From contig NZ_JBCNYA010000019.1 in NCBI RefSeq assembly GCF_049727805.1, positions 1 through 64,000 on the forward strand: a stretch of 64,000 nucleotides of DNA, given 5' to 3'. The notes beneath the pieces were generated by a model, which saw only the letters and a list, made by a program, of their open reading frames with translations, was not told where the DNA came from and searched no databases. Of this stretch, positions 7,689 through 16,869 are shown one piece after another. The DNA comes from Frateuria_A sp049727805. Lineage in GTDB: Bacteria > Pseudomonadota > Gammaproteobacteria > Xanthomonadales > Rhodanobacteraceae. The position numbers were made by a program, and so were the translations under genes. Every line of letters begins with the position of its first letter. Position 1 is the first letter of the stretch.

Positions 7689-9170
7689 ATGACCGCGCCG
7701 CATTGCCACGCCCTCTATACCGTCGCCCAGGTGCGCACGCTGGACCGGCGTGCGATCGAGACGCTGGGTATCCCCGGTTACGAGCTGATGCGCCGCGCGG
7801 CCGCCGCGGCCTTCGCCAGCCTGCGCCGGCGTTGGCCGGAGGCGCGCCGCGTCGCGGTGTATTGCGGGCCGGGCAACAACGGCGGCGACGGCTTCCTGCT
7901 GGCGCTGCTGGCGCATGAGGCAGGACTGGCTGCCGAAGTCCGGGCATTGGCCGAGGATGCGCGCGGGGACGCCGCGCAGGCGCGCGCGGCCTGCGAGCAG
8001 GGCGGCGTGCCGGTGCGGCGCTGGGACGAGACTTCCACCTTGCCGCCGGCCGACGTGCACGTGGACGCGCTCTACGGCACGGGTCTGAATCGCCCGCCGC
8101 CGCCGACGGTGGCGGCCCTGATCGAGCGCCTCGACGCCTGCGGCGCGCCCATCCTGTCGCTGGACGTGCCTTCGGGACTGAACGCCGACACGGGGCACTG
8201 CCCGGGCGCGGCGGTGCGCGCCAGCCTCACCGTGAGCTTCATCGCCGCCAAGCGGGGCCTGCACACCGGCCAGGCCGCTGCGCACACCGGACGCATCGAG
8301 CTGGCCACGCTGGGGCTGCCCGAAAGCCTGTGGCAGGAGGCGCCGGACGCGCGCCTGCTCGAGCCGGCCACGTTGCCGCCGCGCCCGCGCGATGTGCACA
8401 AGGGACGCAACGGCCATGTGCTCGCCATCGGCGGTGACCACGGCACCGCCGGCGCCATCCGCCTGTGCGGCGAGGCGGCGCTGCGCGGCGGCGGCGGCCT
8501 GGTCAGCGTGGCGACGCGCGCCGAGCACCTGGTCGCGCTCAACGCCGGCCGTCCCGAGCTGATGGCGCACGCGGTCAACGGCCCGCAGGCGCTGGAGCCA
8601 CTGCTGGCCCGCGCCAGCGTGCTGGCGGTCGGCCCGGGCCTGGGGCAGGGCGCCTGGGGTCACGCCTTGTGGCTGACCGCGCTGGACAGCCCGCTGCCGC
8701 TGGTGCTGGATGCCGACGGGTTGAACCTGCTGGCGATCGAACCCAGGCGTTTCGATGCTTCGCGGCAGGTGGTGCTCACGCCTCACCCCGGCGAAGCCGC
8801 ACGATTGCTGGGGTGCCCCGTTGCCGAAGTCGAACGCGACCGCTTCGCCGCCGTCCGCACGCTTGCGCAGCGCTTCGGCGCGGTCGTGGTGCTCAAGGGC
8901 GCCGGTTCGCTGGTAGCCGATCCGGATGGACGTCTGGACGTCTGTCCCTGGGGCAATCCCGGCATGGCCTCCGGCGGCATGGGCGACCTGCTCACCGGAT
9001 TGATCGCCGCGCTGCTGGCGCAGGGTTGCCCTGCGCCGGACGCCGCGCGCCTGGGCGTGGGGCTGCACGCGCGCGCCGGCGACCGTGCCGCGCGCGAGGG
9101 CGAGCGGGGCATGATCGCCAGCGACCTGCTCGCCCCCCTGCGCCTCCTGCTCAACGGACCGGATGCATGA
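7689..9170 (+). CDS. nnr: Bifunctional NAD(P)H-hydrate epimerase / ADP-dependent dehydratase
   Basis: Repairs hydrated NADH and NADPH. The N-terminal half (about 1-215) is the YjeF_N epimerase with GPGNNGGDGFLLA at about 59-71. The C-terminal half is the ribokinase-like YjeF_C dehydratase, with HKGRNGHVLAIGGD, LTPHPGEAARLL and the signature GNPGMASGGMGDLLTG. The total of 493 residues matches E. coli YjeF/Nnr. The stop overlaps the start of tsaE by four bases (ATGA), as in many gammaproteobacteria. Confidence 0.96.
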   Translation: MTAPHCHALYTVAQVRTLDRRAIETLGIPGYELMRRAAAAAFASLRRRWPEARRVAVYCGPGNNGGDGFLLALLAHEAGLAAEVRALAEDARGDAAQARAACEQGGVPVRRWDETSTLPPADVHVDALYGTGLNRPPPPTVAALIERLDACGAPILSLDVPSGLNADTGHCPGAAVRASLTVSFIAAKRGLHTGQAAAHTGRIELATLGLPESLWQEAPDARLLEPATLPPRPRDVHKGRNGHVLAIGGDHGTAGAIRLCGEAALRGGGGLVSVATRAEHLVALNAGRPELMAHAVNGPQALEPLLARASVLAVGPGLGQGAWGHALWLTALDSPLPLVLDADGLNLLAIEPRRFDASRQVVLTPHPGEAARLLGCPVAEVERDRFAAVRTLAQRFGAVVVLKGAGSLVADPDGRLDVCPWGNPGMASGGMGDLLTGLIAALLAQGCPAPDAARLGVGLHARAGDRAAREGERGMIASDLLAPLRLLLNGPDA

Positions 9171-9625
9171 GCTACTGGACCCTTCCCGACGAAACCGCCA
9201 CCACCGCACTGGCGCAACGCTTCGCGGCCGTGGTCGACGGCGGCCTGGTGCTTTACCTGCACGGCGACCTCGGTGCCGGCAAGACCAGTTTCGCCCGCGC
9301 GCTGCTTACCGCGCTGGGCGTGGGAGAGCGGGTCAAGAGCCCGACCTACAGCCTGGTCGAGTCCTATCGCGCCGGCGAGCTCGCCGCCTGGCACCTGGAC
9401 CTCTACCGCATCGCCGATCCCGGCGAACTGGAATGGCTGGGGCTGGATGCGCTGGGCGATGCGTCCGCGCTCGTATTGGTGGAATGGCCCGAGCGCGGTG
9501 CCGGGGCGCTGCCGGCGCCGGACCTCGTCCTCGAGCTGGAACACGCCGGCAACGGCCGGCGCGCCCGTGCCGAACCGCGCAGTGATCGCGGCCGCGCCGT
9601 GCTGGATCGGTTGGGCGAATCCTAA
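9167..9625 (+). CDS. tsaE: tRNA threonylcarbamoyladenosine biosynthesis ATPase TsaE
   Basis: ATPase partner of TsaB/TsaD in making t6A37 on ANN-decoding tRNAs. The 152-residue protein has a Walker A loop in GDLGAGKTSFAR (about 33-44), the SPTYSLVESY motif and a Walker B/LEWLG region with DLYRI. Start chosen at the ATG overlapping the nnr stop. It lies in the conserved nnr-tsaE-amiC-mutL cluster. Confidence 0.95.
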   Translation: MSYWTLPDETATTALAQRFAAVVDGGLVLYLHGDLGAGKTSFARALLTALGVGERVKSPTYSLVESYRAGELAAWHLDLYRIADPGELEWLGLDALGDASALVLVEWPERGAGALPAPDLVLELEHAGNGRRARAEPRSDRGRAVLDRLGES

Positions 9626-9749
9626 GTTACGGTTCCGTAAGAAAAAACTTCGCCCGGCGTCGTTTTGCCGGCGGCGCGTGTCTGCCGACCAAACCTTGGG
9701 CCAGCATGACAAATGCGACGCAGGTTATGGATATCCAAGGAAAAAGCCC

Positions 9750-9778
9750 TTGCAATCGCGTTTTTGCTGGGTTTCAAT
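9750..9778 (+). promoter_or_regulatory. Predicted promoter of amiC
   Basis: TTGCAA and TTCAAT boxes separated by 17 bases end eight bases before the ATG at 9787. This implies a leader of zero to two bases and argues against the upstream in-frame ATG at 9706. A TTACGG-TT-CCGTAA inverted repeat lies further upstream at 9627-9640. Confidence 0.5.
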
Positions 9779-9786
9779 GCGGCGCC

Positions 9787-11256
9787 ATGACACGTACGTT
9801 CGCGCGCCTGGGTAGCCTCGGCCTGGTGGCTCTTGCCGCCGCGCTTCCGCTACGCCCCGCGCAGGCGGCCGACGTCAAGGCCGCGCGCGTCTGGGCCGGC
9901 CCCGAATACACCCGCGTGGTGTTCGACCTGTCCGGCCCGGCGAAGTACACGATCGGCCGCGACGGCAACGCCATCGAAGTCGAGCTCAGTGGCGGCGATC
10001 TCGCCGGCGGTTTCCGTGCGCCGGCAGCCCAAGGGCTCTTCAAGGGCCTGGACAGCCGCAAGAGCGGCGGTGACCTGCAGCTGCTTGCGCGCACCGCCGA
10101 CGGCGCGCAGCCGAAGAGCTTCCTGCTCAAGCCGGCCGGCGAACATGGCTATCGCCTGGTGCTGGACCTCTACCCCGGCAAGGCTGCGGCGGTCGCGACC
10201 GAGGCGGATGACGACACGTCGCACGCGCTGGCCAGCATCAAGCCGACGCACAGCGTGGGCAAGGGTGCCAAACAGGCGGCGCTGCTGCTGGGCGGCGAGC
10301 GCAAGGTGATCGTCGCGGTCGACGCCGGCCACGGCGGCAAGGATCCCGGCTCGCACGGTCCCGGCGGTACCCAGGAAAAGAACGTCACCCTGGCGGTCGC
10401 GCGTGCCCTGGCCGACGAGATCAACAAGCAGCCCGGCATGAAGGCCGTGCTGACCCGCGACGGCGACTACTTCATTCCGCTCAAGCGCCGCTACCAGATC
10501 GCCCGCGAGCAGAACGCGGACATGTTCGTCTCGATCCATGCCGATGCGTTCACCAGCAGCGACGCCAAGGGCTCGTCGGTGTGGGTGCTGTCGCCGCGCG
10601 GCAAGACCTCCGAGGCGGCGCGCTGGCTGGCCGACCGCGAAAACCGCGCCGACCTGATCGGCGGCGTCTCGCTGGACGACAAGGATGACAGCCTCGCCGC
10701 GGTGTTGCTGGACCTGCAGCAGGGCTACGCCATCCAGGCCAGCGAGTCGATCGCCGGCAACGTGCTCAAGGCGCTGGCCCAGCTGGGGCCGACCCATCGC
10801 GGTTACGTCGAACACGCGAACTTCGTGGTGCTACGTTCGCCCGACGTGCCTTCGATCCTGGTCGAGACTGCCTTCATCAGCAATCCGACCGAGGAACGCA
10901 AGCTGCGCGATCCCGCGCACCAGCGCGAGCTGGCCGAGGCGGTGACGGGCGGCGTGCGCAACTACTTCGAGGCCACGCCGCCGCCGGGCACCTGGTTCGC
11001 CGCGCAGGCGATGCGCCGCAACGGCACGCTGGTGGCCGACGCACGGCCGGCGGCCAAGGCCACGTCGGCGACTGCGGACGCGCGCAGTGCGCGTGCCGAC
11101 GCCGACGTGCGCGACCTGCACCGGGTCGAGCGTGGCGAGAGCCTGGGCAGCATCGCCCGCCAGTACGGCGTGAGCGTGAGTGCGCTCAAGAGCGCCAATC
11201 GCATGAGCAGCGATTCGGTGCAGGCGGGCGCGGTGCTGGCCATTCCGGCCGGCTGA
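9787..11256 (+). CDS. amiC: N-acetylmuramoyl-L-alanine amidase with AMIN and LysM domains
   Basis: Periplasmic zinc amidase that splits septal peptidoglycan at cell division. Starting at 9787 gives a clean signal peptide (cleavage near AQA-AD, residue 28). An AMIN domain (about 30-130) targets septal wall. The Amidase_3 catalytic domain runs from VIVAVDAGHGGKDPG to VETAFISNPTEE and includes the zinc His and catalytic Glu residues. A C-terminal LysM domain (last about 45 residues, ESLGSIARQYGV) binds glycan. AmiB of E. coli also carries LysM, so AmiB/AmiC naming is loose. It follows tsaE and precedes mutL as in relatives. Confidence 0.94.
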   Translation: MTRTFARLGSLGLVALAAALPLRPAQAADVKAARVWAGPEYTRVVFDLSGPAKYTIGRDGNAIEVELSGGDLAGGFRAPAAQGLFKGLDSRKSGGDLQLLARTADGAQPKSFLLKPAGEHGYRLVLDLYPGKAAAVATEADDDTSHALASIKPTHSVGKGAKQAALLLGGERKVIVAVDAGHGGKDPGSHGPGGTQEKNVTLAVARALADEINKQPGMKAVLTRDGDYFIPLKRRYQIAREQNADMFVSIHADAFTSSDAKGSSVWVLSPRGKTSEAARWLADRENRADLIGGVSLDDKDDSLAAVLLDLQQGYAIQASESIAGNVLKALAQLGPTHRGYVEHANFVVLRSPDVPSILVETAFISNPTEERKLRDPAHQRELAEAVTGGVRNYFEATPPPGTWFAAQAMRRNGTLVADARPAAKATSATADARSARADADVRDLHRVERGESLGSIARQYGVSVSALKSANRMSSDSVQAGAVLAIPAG

Positions 11257-11276
11257 GCAAGGTTTCCGACGAGCAC

Positions 11277-11345
11277 CCCTGTAGGAACATACCCTGTGCG
11301 CGACTGCGCGCTCCGGATCACGCGTGCAGGTTGCACCCCTACAGT
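11277..11345. repeat. REP-like element of the CTGTAGGA type
   Basis: CCCCTGTAGGAAC at the left and CACCCCTACAG at the right are imperfect inverted arms. ACCCTGTGCGCGACTGCG between them resembles the common CTGTAGGAGCGCACCC repeats of pseudomonads and xanthomonads. Single degenerate copy in the amiC-mutL gap. Confidence 0.5.
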
Positions 11346-11402
11346 CGTCCACCTTCCGACGCGGCCTTGGGCATCCCGACCCGCACGCATTAAGCTTGCG
11401 CG

Positions 11403-13208
11403 ATGCCCGTCATCCGCCAGCTTCCCCCCGACCTCATCAACCAGATCGCCGCCGGTGAGGTGATCGAGCGGCCATCGTCGGTGGTCAAGGAACTGGTCGA
11501 GAACAGCCTCGACGCCGGCGCCACCCGTATCGAGGTAGACATCGAGCAGGGCGGCGCGCGGCTGATCCGCGTGCGCGACGACGGCGGCGGCATCGGCGCG
11601 GACGACCTGCCGCTGGCGGTGGCCTCGCACGCCACCAGCAAGATCGGCAGCTTCGACGACCTCGAACACGTCGCCAGCATGGGTTTCCGCGGCGAGGCGC
11701 TGGCCTCGGTGGCGTCGGTCGCGCGCTTCGCGCTGACCTCGCGCCTGCGCGACGCCGACAGCTCGTTCCGGCTGGAAGTGGACGGCGGCCGCATGCAGCC
11801 GGTGCGGCCGGCGCAGCATCCGGTCGGCACCAGCGTCGAGGTGCGCGACCTGTTCTTCAACGTGCCGGCGCGGCGGAAATTCCTGCGCGCCGAGCGTACC
11901 GAATTCGCGCACATCGACGACCTGCTCAAGTCGCTTTCGCTGGCACGGCGCTCGGTGGAATTCCGCCTGAGCCACAACGGCAAGCCGCTGCGCCTGTTCA
12001 AGGCCTGCCAGGACCACGTGGCGGCGCTGGCGCGCGTGGCCGAGGTGCTGGGTGAAGCCTTCCCCGCGCAGAGCCTGCGCATCGAGCACGCGGCGGCCGG
12101 CATGCAGTTGTCCGGCTGGGTCGGCCTGCCGACCGCGTCGCGCGCGCAGGCGGACGGGCAGTACTTCTACGTCAACGGCCGGCTGGTGCGCGACCGCGTG
12201 GTCGCCCATGCCGTGCGCCAGGCCTATGCGGACGTGCTGTTCCACGGCCGCCATCCCGCCTTCGTGCTGTACCTGGAACTGGATCCCGCCGGCGTGGACG
12301 TGAACGTGCATCCGGCCAAGCACGAGGTCCGCTTCCGCGAGCAGCGGCTGGTGCACGACTTCCTGTTCCGCAGCCTGCACGAGGCGCTGGCGCAGACGCG
12401 CGCGGGGCAGGTGGGGCCCGAACCGCAGTCCGAGCCGGTGGCTGCATCCGCGCCGACGTACGCCTACCCGGGCATGGGCGCTTCGCGCTCGATGCCGTTC
12501 GCGCAGAGCCGGCTCAGCCTCGGCCTGCGCGACGAGCCGCTGGCCGACTATGCCGCGCTGCTGGGCGAGCCCTCCGCATCGGCCGCCGTCGCCACGGCGA
12601 TGCCCGAAGCCGACGAGCGCGAAGCGCCGCCGCTGGGCTTCGCCATCGCCCAGCTCAAGAGCATCTACATCCTCGCCGAGAATGCGCACGGCCTGGTGCT
12701 GGTGGACATGCACGCGGCGCACGAGCGCATCACCTACGAGAAGCTCAAGGCCGGCCGTGCCTGCAGCAACCTGCGCTCGCAGTTGCTGCTGGTGCCGCTG
12801 AACCTGTCGGTCAGCGCCAAGGAGGCTGCCGCCGCCGAGGAACACGCCGAGGCGCTGGCCGAGTGGGGCCTGGAGCTCTCGCGCAGCGGCCCGTCGACCG
12901 TGGTGGTGCGGCGCATCCCCGCCTTGCTCGAAGGCGCCGACGTCAGCCAGCTCACCATCGACGTGCTGGCCGAACTGGCCCAGCACGGCAGTTCGCGCCG
13001 CCTGCAGGAGCTGGAGAACGAACTGCTCTCGACCATGGCCTGTCATGGCTCGGTGCGCGCGGGCCGCCGCCTGACCCATCCGGAGATGAACGCGCTGCTG
13101 CGCGAGATGGAAGCGACCGAGCGCTCCGGGCAATGCAATCACGGACGGCCGACCTGGGTGCAGCTGTCGCTCGGCGAGCTGGATCGGCTGTTCCTGCGCG
13201 GCCGCTGA
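11403..13208 (+). CDS. mutL: DNA mismatch repair protein MutL
   Basis: Links MutS mismatch recognition to strand incision. The GHKL ATPase domain is complete: VENSLDAGATRI, DDGGGIG and SMGFRGEALASVASV. The C-terminal domain contains DMHAAHERITYE, fitting the D-x-HA-x2-E-x4-E endonuclease motif, plus ACHGSVRAG and CNHGRPT. This MutL is therefore predicted to be the nicking-endonuclease type used where MutH/Dam-directed repair is absent, unlike E. coli MutL. Length is 601 residues. The linker at about 340-420 is low-complexity, as usual. Confidence 0.97.
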   Translation: MPVIRQLPPDLINQIAAGEVIERPSSVVKELVENSLDAGATRIEVDIEQGGARLIRVRDDGGGIGADDLPLAVASHATSKIGSFDDLEHVASMGFRGEALASVASVARFALTSRLRDADSSFRLEVDGGRMQPVRPAQHPVGTSVEVRDLFFNVPARRKFLRAERTEFAHIDDLLKSLSLARRSVEFRLSHNGKPLRLFKACQDHVAALARVAEVLGEAFPAQSLRIEHAAAGMQLSGWVGLPTASRAQADGQYFYVNGRLVRDRVVAHAVRQAYADVLFHGRHPAFVLYLELDPAGVDVNVHPAKHEVRFREQRLVHDFLFRSLHEALAQTRAGQVGPEPQSEPVAASAPTYAYPGMGASRSMPFAQSRLSLGLRDEPLADYAALLGEPSASAAVATAMPEADEREAPPLGFAIAQLKSIYILAENAHGLVLVDMHAAHERITYEKLKAGRACSNLRSQLLLVPLNLSVSAKEAAAAEEHAEALAEWGLELSRSGPSTVVVRRIPALLEGADVSQLTIDVLAELAQHGSSRRLQELENELLSTMACHGSVRAGRRLTHPEMNALLREMEATERSGQCNHGRPTWVQLSLGELDRLFLRGR

Positions 13209-13292
13209 TCCCGCAAGCGTGCGCCATGTGCGCCGGCAAGGTGCGCATGCAGGCTCGTCTATACTCGACCGCTGTCCCCGCTGGAGAGCCCG

Positions 13293-14207
13293 ATGCTTCG
13301 CGCCAGCCTGTTCCTCGCCGCCATCACCCTGGGAGCCGTTGCCGTGCACGCCGCCGATACCGATCCGTACACCCGCCAGATCGAGCAGTGGCGCGCCGAC
13401 CGCGTGGCCCGGCTGACCGCACCGGATGGCTGGCTGAGCCTGATCGGGCTCGAGTGGCTACATGAGGGCGCCAACCGCATCGGCAGCGCCGCCGACAACG
13501 ACATCGTGCTCATGGCCGGCCCTGCGTACCTGGGCACGATCACGCTCGCCGCGGACGGCAGCCTGCGCATCGCGCTGAACAAGGCGGCGGGTGCCACCGT
13601 CGATGGCAAGAGCGTCGCCGACGCGGTGCTGGTCGACGACATGCACGCCGGCGCCGACGGCCCGACCCTCGTGCGTTTCGGCAGCGCGGGCTTCTACGTG
13701 ATCGACCGCGACGGCCGCAAGGCGCTGCGCGTGAAGGATCCGGAGGCGGCGACGCGCAAGGACTTCGCGGGCATCGACTATTTTCCGATCGACCCCTCGT
13801 GGCGAGTCGAAGCGGAATGGATTCCGTTCCAGCCGGCGCACAAGCTGGAAATCGGTTCGGTGATCGGCACCATCGACGCGGTCGACGTCCCCGGCAAGGC
13901 GGTGTTCCAGCGCGACGGCCATACCTTCGAGCTGCTGCCTTACCAGGAGGAGCCGGGTGGCGAGCTGTTCTTCGTGATCGCCGACCGCACCTCGGGCAAG
14001 GAAACCTACGGCGCCGCGCGTTTCTTCTACGCCGCGCTGCCTAAAGGCGGCCTGGCGCAGCCGGGCAAGGTGGAACTGGACTTCAACAAGGCCTACAACC
14101 CGCCGTGTGCCTTCACGCCGTTCGCCACCTGCCCGCTGGCGCCGCCGGAGAACCGACTGGACGTCGCCGTGACGGCGGGCGAGAAGAAATACCGCGGCGG
14201 GCACTGA
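13293..14207 (+). CDS. Exported DUF1684 family protein
   Basis: A 304-residue protein with a signal peptide (cleavage near VHAAD, residue 21) and the DUF1684 signature segments. These include GWLSLIGLEWL near residue 47, PIDPSWRVEAEW, and the C-terminal cysteine-containing PPCAFTPFATCPLAPPENRL. The function of the family is not established; the conserved tail with two Cys is typical. A TATACT box lies about 30 bases upstream of the ATG, and GGAGAGC precedes the start. It ends beside a family B repeat pair. Confidence 0.88.
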   Translation: MLRASLFLAAITLGAVAVHAADTDPYTRQIEQWRADRVARLTAPDGWLSLIGLEWLHEGANRIGSAADNDIVLMAGPAYLGTITLAADGSLRIALNKAAGATVDGKSVADAVLVDDMHAGADGPTLVRFGSAGFYVIDRDGRKALRVKDPEAATRKDFAGIDYFPIDPSWRVEAEWIPFQPAHKLEIGSVIGTIDAVDVPGKAVFQRDGHTFELLPYQEEPGGELFFVIADRTSGKETYGAARFFYAALPKGGLAQPGKVELDFNKAYNPPCAFTPFATCPLAPPENRLDVAVTAGEKKYRGGH

Positions 14208-14212
14208 CCACG

Positions 14213-14275
14213 CAGGGTGGGCTTCAGCCCACCCGCCAGCTTGCGGGCGGGTTGCGGTGGGCTGAAGCCCAACCT
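14213..14275. repeat. REP-like palindrome pair, family B
   Basis: Inverted pair of GGTGGGCTTCAGCCCACC-type units with a short GC-rich spacer (CGCCAGCTTGCGGGCGGG is itself palindromic). It lies between the convergent DUF1684 and crotonase genes. Confidence 0.8.
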
Positions 14276-14288
14276 ATGCATTCGAGCT

Positions 14289-15071
14289 TCAGCGCCCCTT
14301 GAACTGCGCCTTGCGCTTCTCCAGGAACGCGCTCGTCCCCTCGCGCATGTCCTCGGTGGCGAAGGCCAGCGCGAACCCTTGCGTCTCGAATTCCAGGCCC
14401 TGGTCCAGCGCCGTCTCGCCGCCCAGCAGGATGGCATCGAGGATGCCTGCGGCCGCCAACGGCGCGGCCGCGGCCAACTGGTCGGCCAGTGCGTCGACCG
14501 CCTCGTCGAGCGCCTCGGGCGCCACCACGCGGTTGACGATGCCCAGTTCGTAGGCCCGCTGCGCGCCGATCGGCGCACCGGTCAGGCAAAGCTCCAGCGC
14601 GGCGCCGCGGCCGGCCAGTCGCAGCAGGCGCTGGGTGCCGCCGAAACCGGGAATCAGGCCAAGGTTGATCTCCGGCTGGCCGAACTTCGCCTTTTCGCTG
14701 GCCACGCGCAGGTGGCAGGCCATCGCCAGCTCCATGCCGCCGCCCAGCGCGAAGCCCTGCACACGCGCGATCACCGGCTTGCCCAGCCGCTCGATCGTGC
14801 TCATCAGGCGCTGCCCGGTACGCGAGAACGACTGCGCCTGCACACTCGTGTAGCCGTTCATCTCGGCGATGTCGGCGCCGGCCACGAAGGCCTTCTCGCC
14901 GGCGCCGGTGAGCACCACCGCGCGCACCGCGTCGTCCTGCGCCGCCTGGGTGAAGGCGATCGTCAATTCGTTGAGCGTGTCGCGGTTGAGCGCGTTGAGC
15001 TTGTCGGGGCGGTTGACGGTGATGGTGCGCACCGCGCCGCGGTTGGCGATTTCCAGGTTGCGATAGGCCAT
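14289..15071 (-). CDS. Enoyl-CoA hydratase (crotonase family)
   Basis: Hydrates 2-trans-enoyl-CoA in beta-oxidation or a related acyl-CoA pathway. The 260-residue protein has the oxyanion-hole stretches FVAGADIAEM (about 62-71) and ALGGGMELAMA (about 108-118). Both catalytic glutamates, Glu114 and Glu134, are present, as in classical hydratases. Start chosen at MAYRNLEI because upstream codons lack family similarity. It is a single gene, divergent from the FKBP gene, and its acyl-chain specificity cannot be read from sequence. Confidence 0.9.
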   Translation of the reverse strand: MAYRNLEIANRGAVRTITVNRPDKLNALNRDTLNELTIAFTQAAQDDAVRAVVLTGAGEKAFVAGADIAEMNGYTSVQAQSFSRTGQRLMSTIERLGKPVIARVQGFALGGGMELAMACHLRVASEKAKFGQPEINLGLIPGFGGTQRLLRLAGRGAALELCLTGAPIGAQRAYELGIVNRVVAPEALDEAVDALADQLAAAAPLAAAGILDAILLGGETALDQGLEFETQGFALAFATEDMREGTSAFLEKRKAQFKGR

Positions 15072-15216
15072 GGCAAGCGTTCCGGCAAGGGAAACGCGCA
15101 TGGTAGCGCGGGAACCTTTGCCCCCGCGCGGGTTCGAAGCCAAGCGCCGGCAACGGCGCTGCAGGATGCCGCCAATGCGCTTAGCATGTCGGTTCGGTCG
15201 AGGATGGAGGCAAGGC

Positions 15217-15927
15217 ATGACACGACTCGGTGGGCTGGCGCTTGGCATGCTGCTGCTGGGAAGCGTCGCGCATGCGCAGGACCGCGCTGCCGCGTCGTCG
15301 TCTCCGGCCAGGCTGGACAAGCACAAGCTGTCCTACGCGATCGGCTACCAGATCGGTTCCCAGTTCGCCGGCGGCGATCCGGACGTGGACCTGGCCACCG
15401 TGCAGAAGGCGATGGCCGATGCCTACGCCAAGCGTCATCCGGCCGTCTCGATGCAGGACATGCATGCCCAGCTCGAGCGCCTGGAACAGCAGATGCACAC
15501 CAACGCGGTGGCCGAGTTCAAGCGCATCGCCGCGGCCAATGCGCGCAAGAGCGCCGACTACCTGGCGCAGAACCGCAAGCGCCCCGGCGTGGTGCAGCTG
15601 CCCTCGGGCATTCAGTACGCGGTGATCGAATCGGGCAAGGGCAAGGACAGCCCCACGGTGACCAGCACCGTGACGGTCAACTACCGCGGCATGCTGGTCG
15701 ACGGCACCGAGTTCGACAGTTCGTGGGCGCACGGCGCGCCGGTCACCTTCCAGGTCAACAAGGTCATCCCCGGCTGGCAGGACGTGATCCCGCGCATGCA
15801 CGTGGGCGACCGCTGGAAGGTGGTGATTCCGCCGCAGCTGGCCTACGGCGAACGCGGCCAGTTGCCGCGCATCGGCCCGAACGAGGCGCTGGTGTTCGAG
15901 ATCGAGTTGCTCGATATCGCCAAGTGA
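15217..15927 (+). CDS. FKBP-type peptidyl-prolyl cis-trans isomerase, periplasmic (FkpA/Mip-like)
   Basis: Envelope folding catalyst. The 236-residue protein has a signal peptide (cleavage after AHA, about residue 22). A helical FKBP_N dimerisation domain (LSYAIGYQIG to about residue 110) is followed by an FKBP_C domain with VTVNYRGMLVDGTEFDSSW, VIPGWQDVIPRM, VVIPPQLAYG and LVFEIELLDI. GGAGG lies 7 bases before the ATG at 15217. Architecture matches E. coli FkpA and Legionella Mip. Confidence 0.94.
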   Translation: MTRLGGLALGMLLLGSVAHAQDRAAASSSPARLDKHKLSYAIGYQIGSQFAGGDPDVDLATVQKAMADAYAKRHPAVSMQDMHAQLERLEQQMHTNAVAEFKRIAAANARKSADYLAQNRKRPGVVQLPSGIQYAVIESGKGKDSPTVTSTVTVNYRGMLVDGTEFDSSWAHGAPVTFQVNKVIPGWQDVIPRMHVGDRWKVVIPPQLAYGERGQLPRIGPNEALVFEIELLDIAK

Positions 15928-16038
15928 GCGGCGTGCGGTCGTTCGGCTGCGGCGTGGACGCTCGCGCTGGCGCGACCCGCTGGACGAATCCCGGGCGCCT
16001 GGGGCGCCAACTCACAATCGCACGCCCCCTGCATCGGC

Positions 16039-16051
16039 TAAAATCGTGCGA
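16039..16051 (+). promoter_or_regulatory. -10 box for a predicted leaderless DUF1289-nudix-rhodanese transcript
   Basis: TAAAAT is followed by seven bases and then the ATG at 16052, so transcription should start at or next to the start codon. No clear -35 is visible. Confidence 0.45.
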
Positions 16052-16243
16052 ATGCCGCACGACCCCGCCGCCGTACCCGTCGCTCCGCTCACGCCCTGCA
16101 TCGGCATCTGCCGGCTGGATGCGCGCGGCTGGTGCGAGGGCTGCCTGCGCAGCGGCGAGGAGATCGCACGCTGGCGCAGCATGGACGACGCGGAGCGCCT
16201 GCGCTACATGCGCGAGATCCTGCCTGCGCGCGCGAGGGCGTGA
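16052..16243 (+). CDS. DUF1289 family small cysteine-rich protein
   Basis: A 63-residue protein with the DUF1289 pattern TPCIGICRLDARGWCEGCLRS and then EEIARWRSM. Its four Cys are likely to bind metal. Function unknown; the family is often encoded next to Nudix or oxidoreductase genes. The stop TGA overlaps the start of the Nudix gene (TGATG), so the two are translationally coupled. Confidence 0.88.
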   Translation: MPHDPAAVPVAPLTPCIGICRLDARGWCEGCLRSGEEIARWRSMDDAERLRYMREILPARARA

Positions 16244-16869
16244 TGGACGGCGTGCCCGACCGACCCGTCCAGCGCGTGTTCGACGCGCTGCCGCGCGCCC
16301 TGCGGCCGCTCTCCGATCCGCCCGCCGGTCCCGGTTGGAACCACGCCCAGATGGCCGACCTGCTCGGCGATGTGCCACGGCGTCCCGCGGCCGTGCTGAT
16401 CGGCCTGCGCGAAGGCGTGCAGCCGCGGCTGGTGTTCACGGTGCGTACGGCGCACCTGCAGGCGCATGCCGGGCAGGTGGCTTTTCCCGGCGGCCGCAAG
16501 GATCCAGAGGACGCCGACGCGGTCGACACCGCCCTGCGCGAGAGCGAAGAAGAGATCGGACTGGAGCGCGTGCAGGTGCAGCCGCTGGGATTCCTCGACA
16601 ATTTCGAGACGATCAGCGGCTACTGCGTCACGCCGGTGGTCGCGCGCATCGATGAACAGGCCGTGCTCTACCCGACGCCGGCGGAGGTCGCGGAAGTGTT
16701 CGAGGTGCCGTTCGCCTTCTTCCTTGAACCGACCAACCTCCGGCGCTATGTGATGGACTACCGCGGCCACCGTCGCCCGATGGTCGAATTCGTCCACGGC
16801 GGCCACCGCATCTGGGGCGCCACCGCCGCGATGCTGCTCAATCTGCTCGAACGGATGGGACACGCATGA
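16243..16869 (+). CDS. Nudix hydrolase, CoA pyrophosphatase-like
   Basis: Probably cleaves CoA or related nucleotides (NudL/YeaB group). The 208-residue protein has an intact Nudix box beginning GGRKDPEDAD and ending ALRESEEEIGL, matching GX5EX7REUXEEXGU. Upstream is the UPF0035-type segment FTVRTAHLQAHAGQVAFPGG that marks CoA pyrophosphatases. Start at 16243 overlaps the DUF1289 stop, and the stop overlaps the rhodanese start (ATGA). Three-gene operon. Confidence 0.9.
   Translation: MDGVPDRPVQRVFDALPRALRPLSDPPAGPGWNHAQMADLLGDVPRRPAAVLIGLREGVQPRLVFTVRTAHLQAHAGQVAFPGGRKDPEDADAVDTALRESEEEIGLERVQVQPLGFLDNFETISGYCVTPVVARIDEQAVLYPTPAEVAEVFEVPFAFFLEPTNLRRYVMDYRGHRRPMVEFVHGGHRIWGATAAMLLNLLERMGHA

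Noticed and set aside
9627..9640. TTACGG-TT-CCGTAA as an intrinsic terminator after tsaE
   Set aside because: Two-base loop is too short and an A run, not a T run, follows on the coding strand; at most an operator-like inverted repeat.
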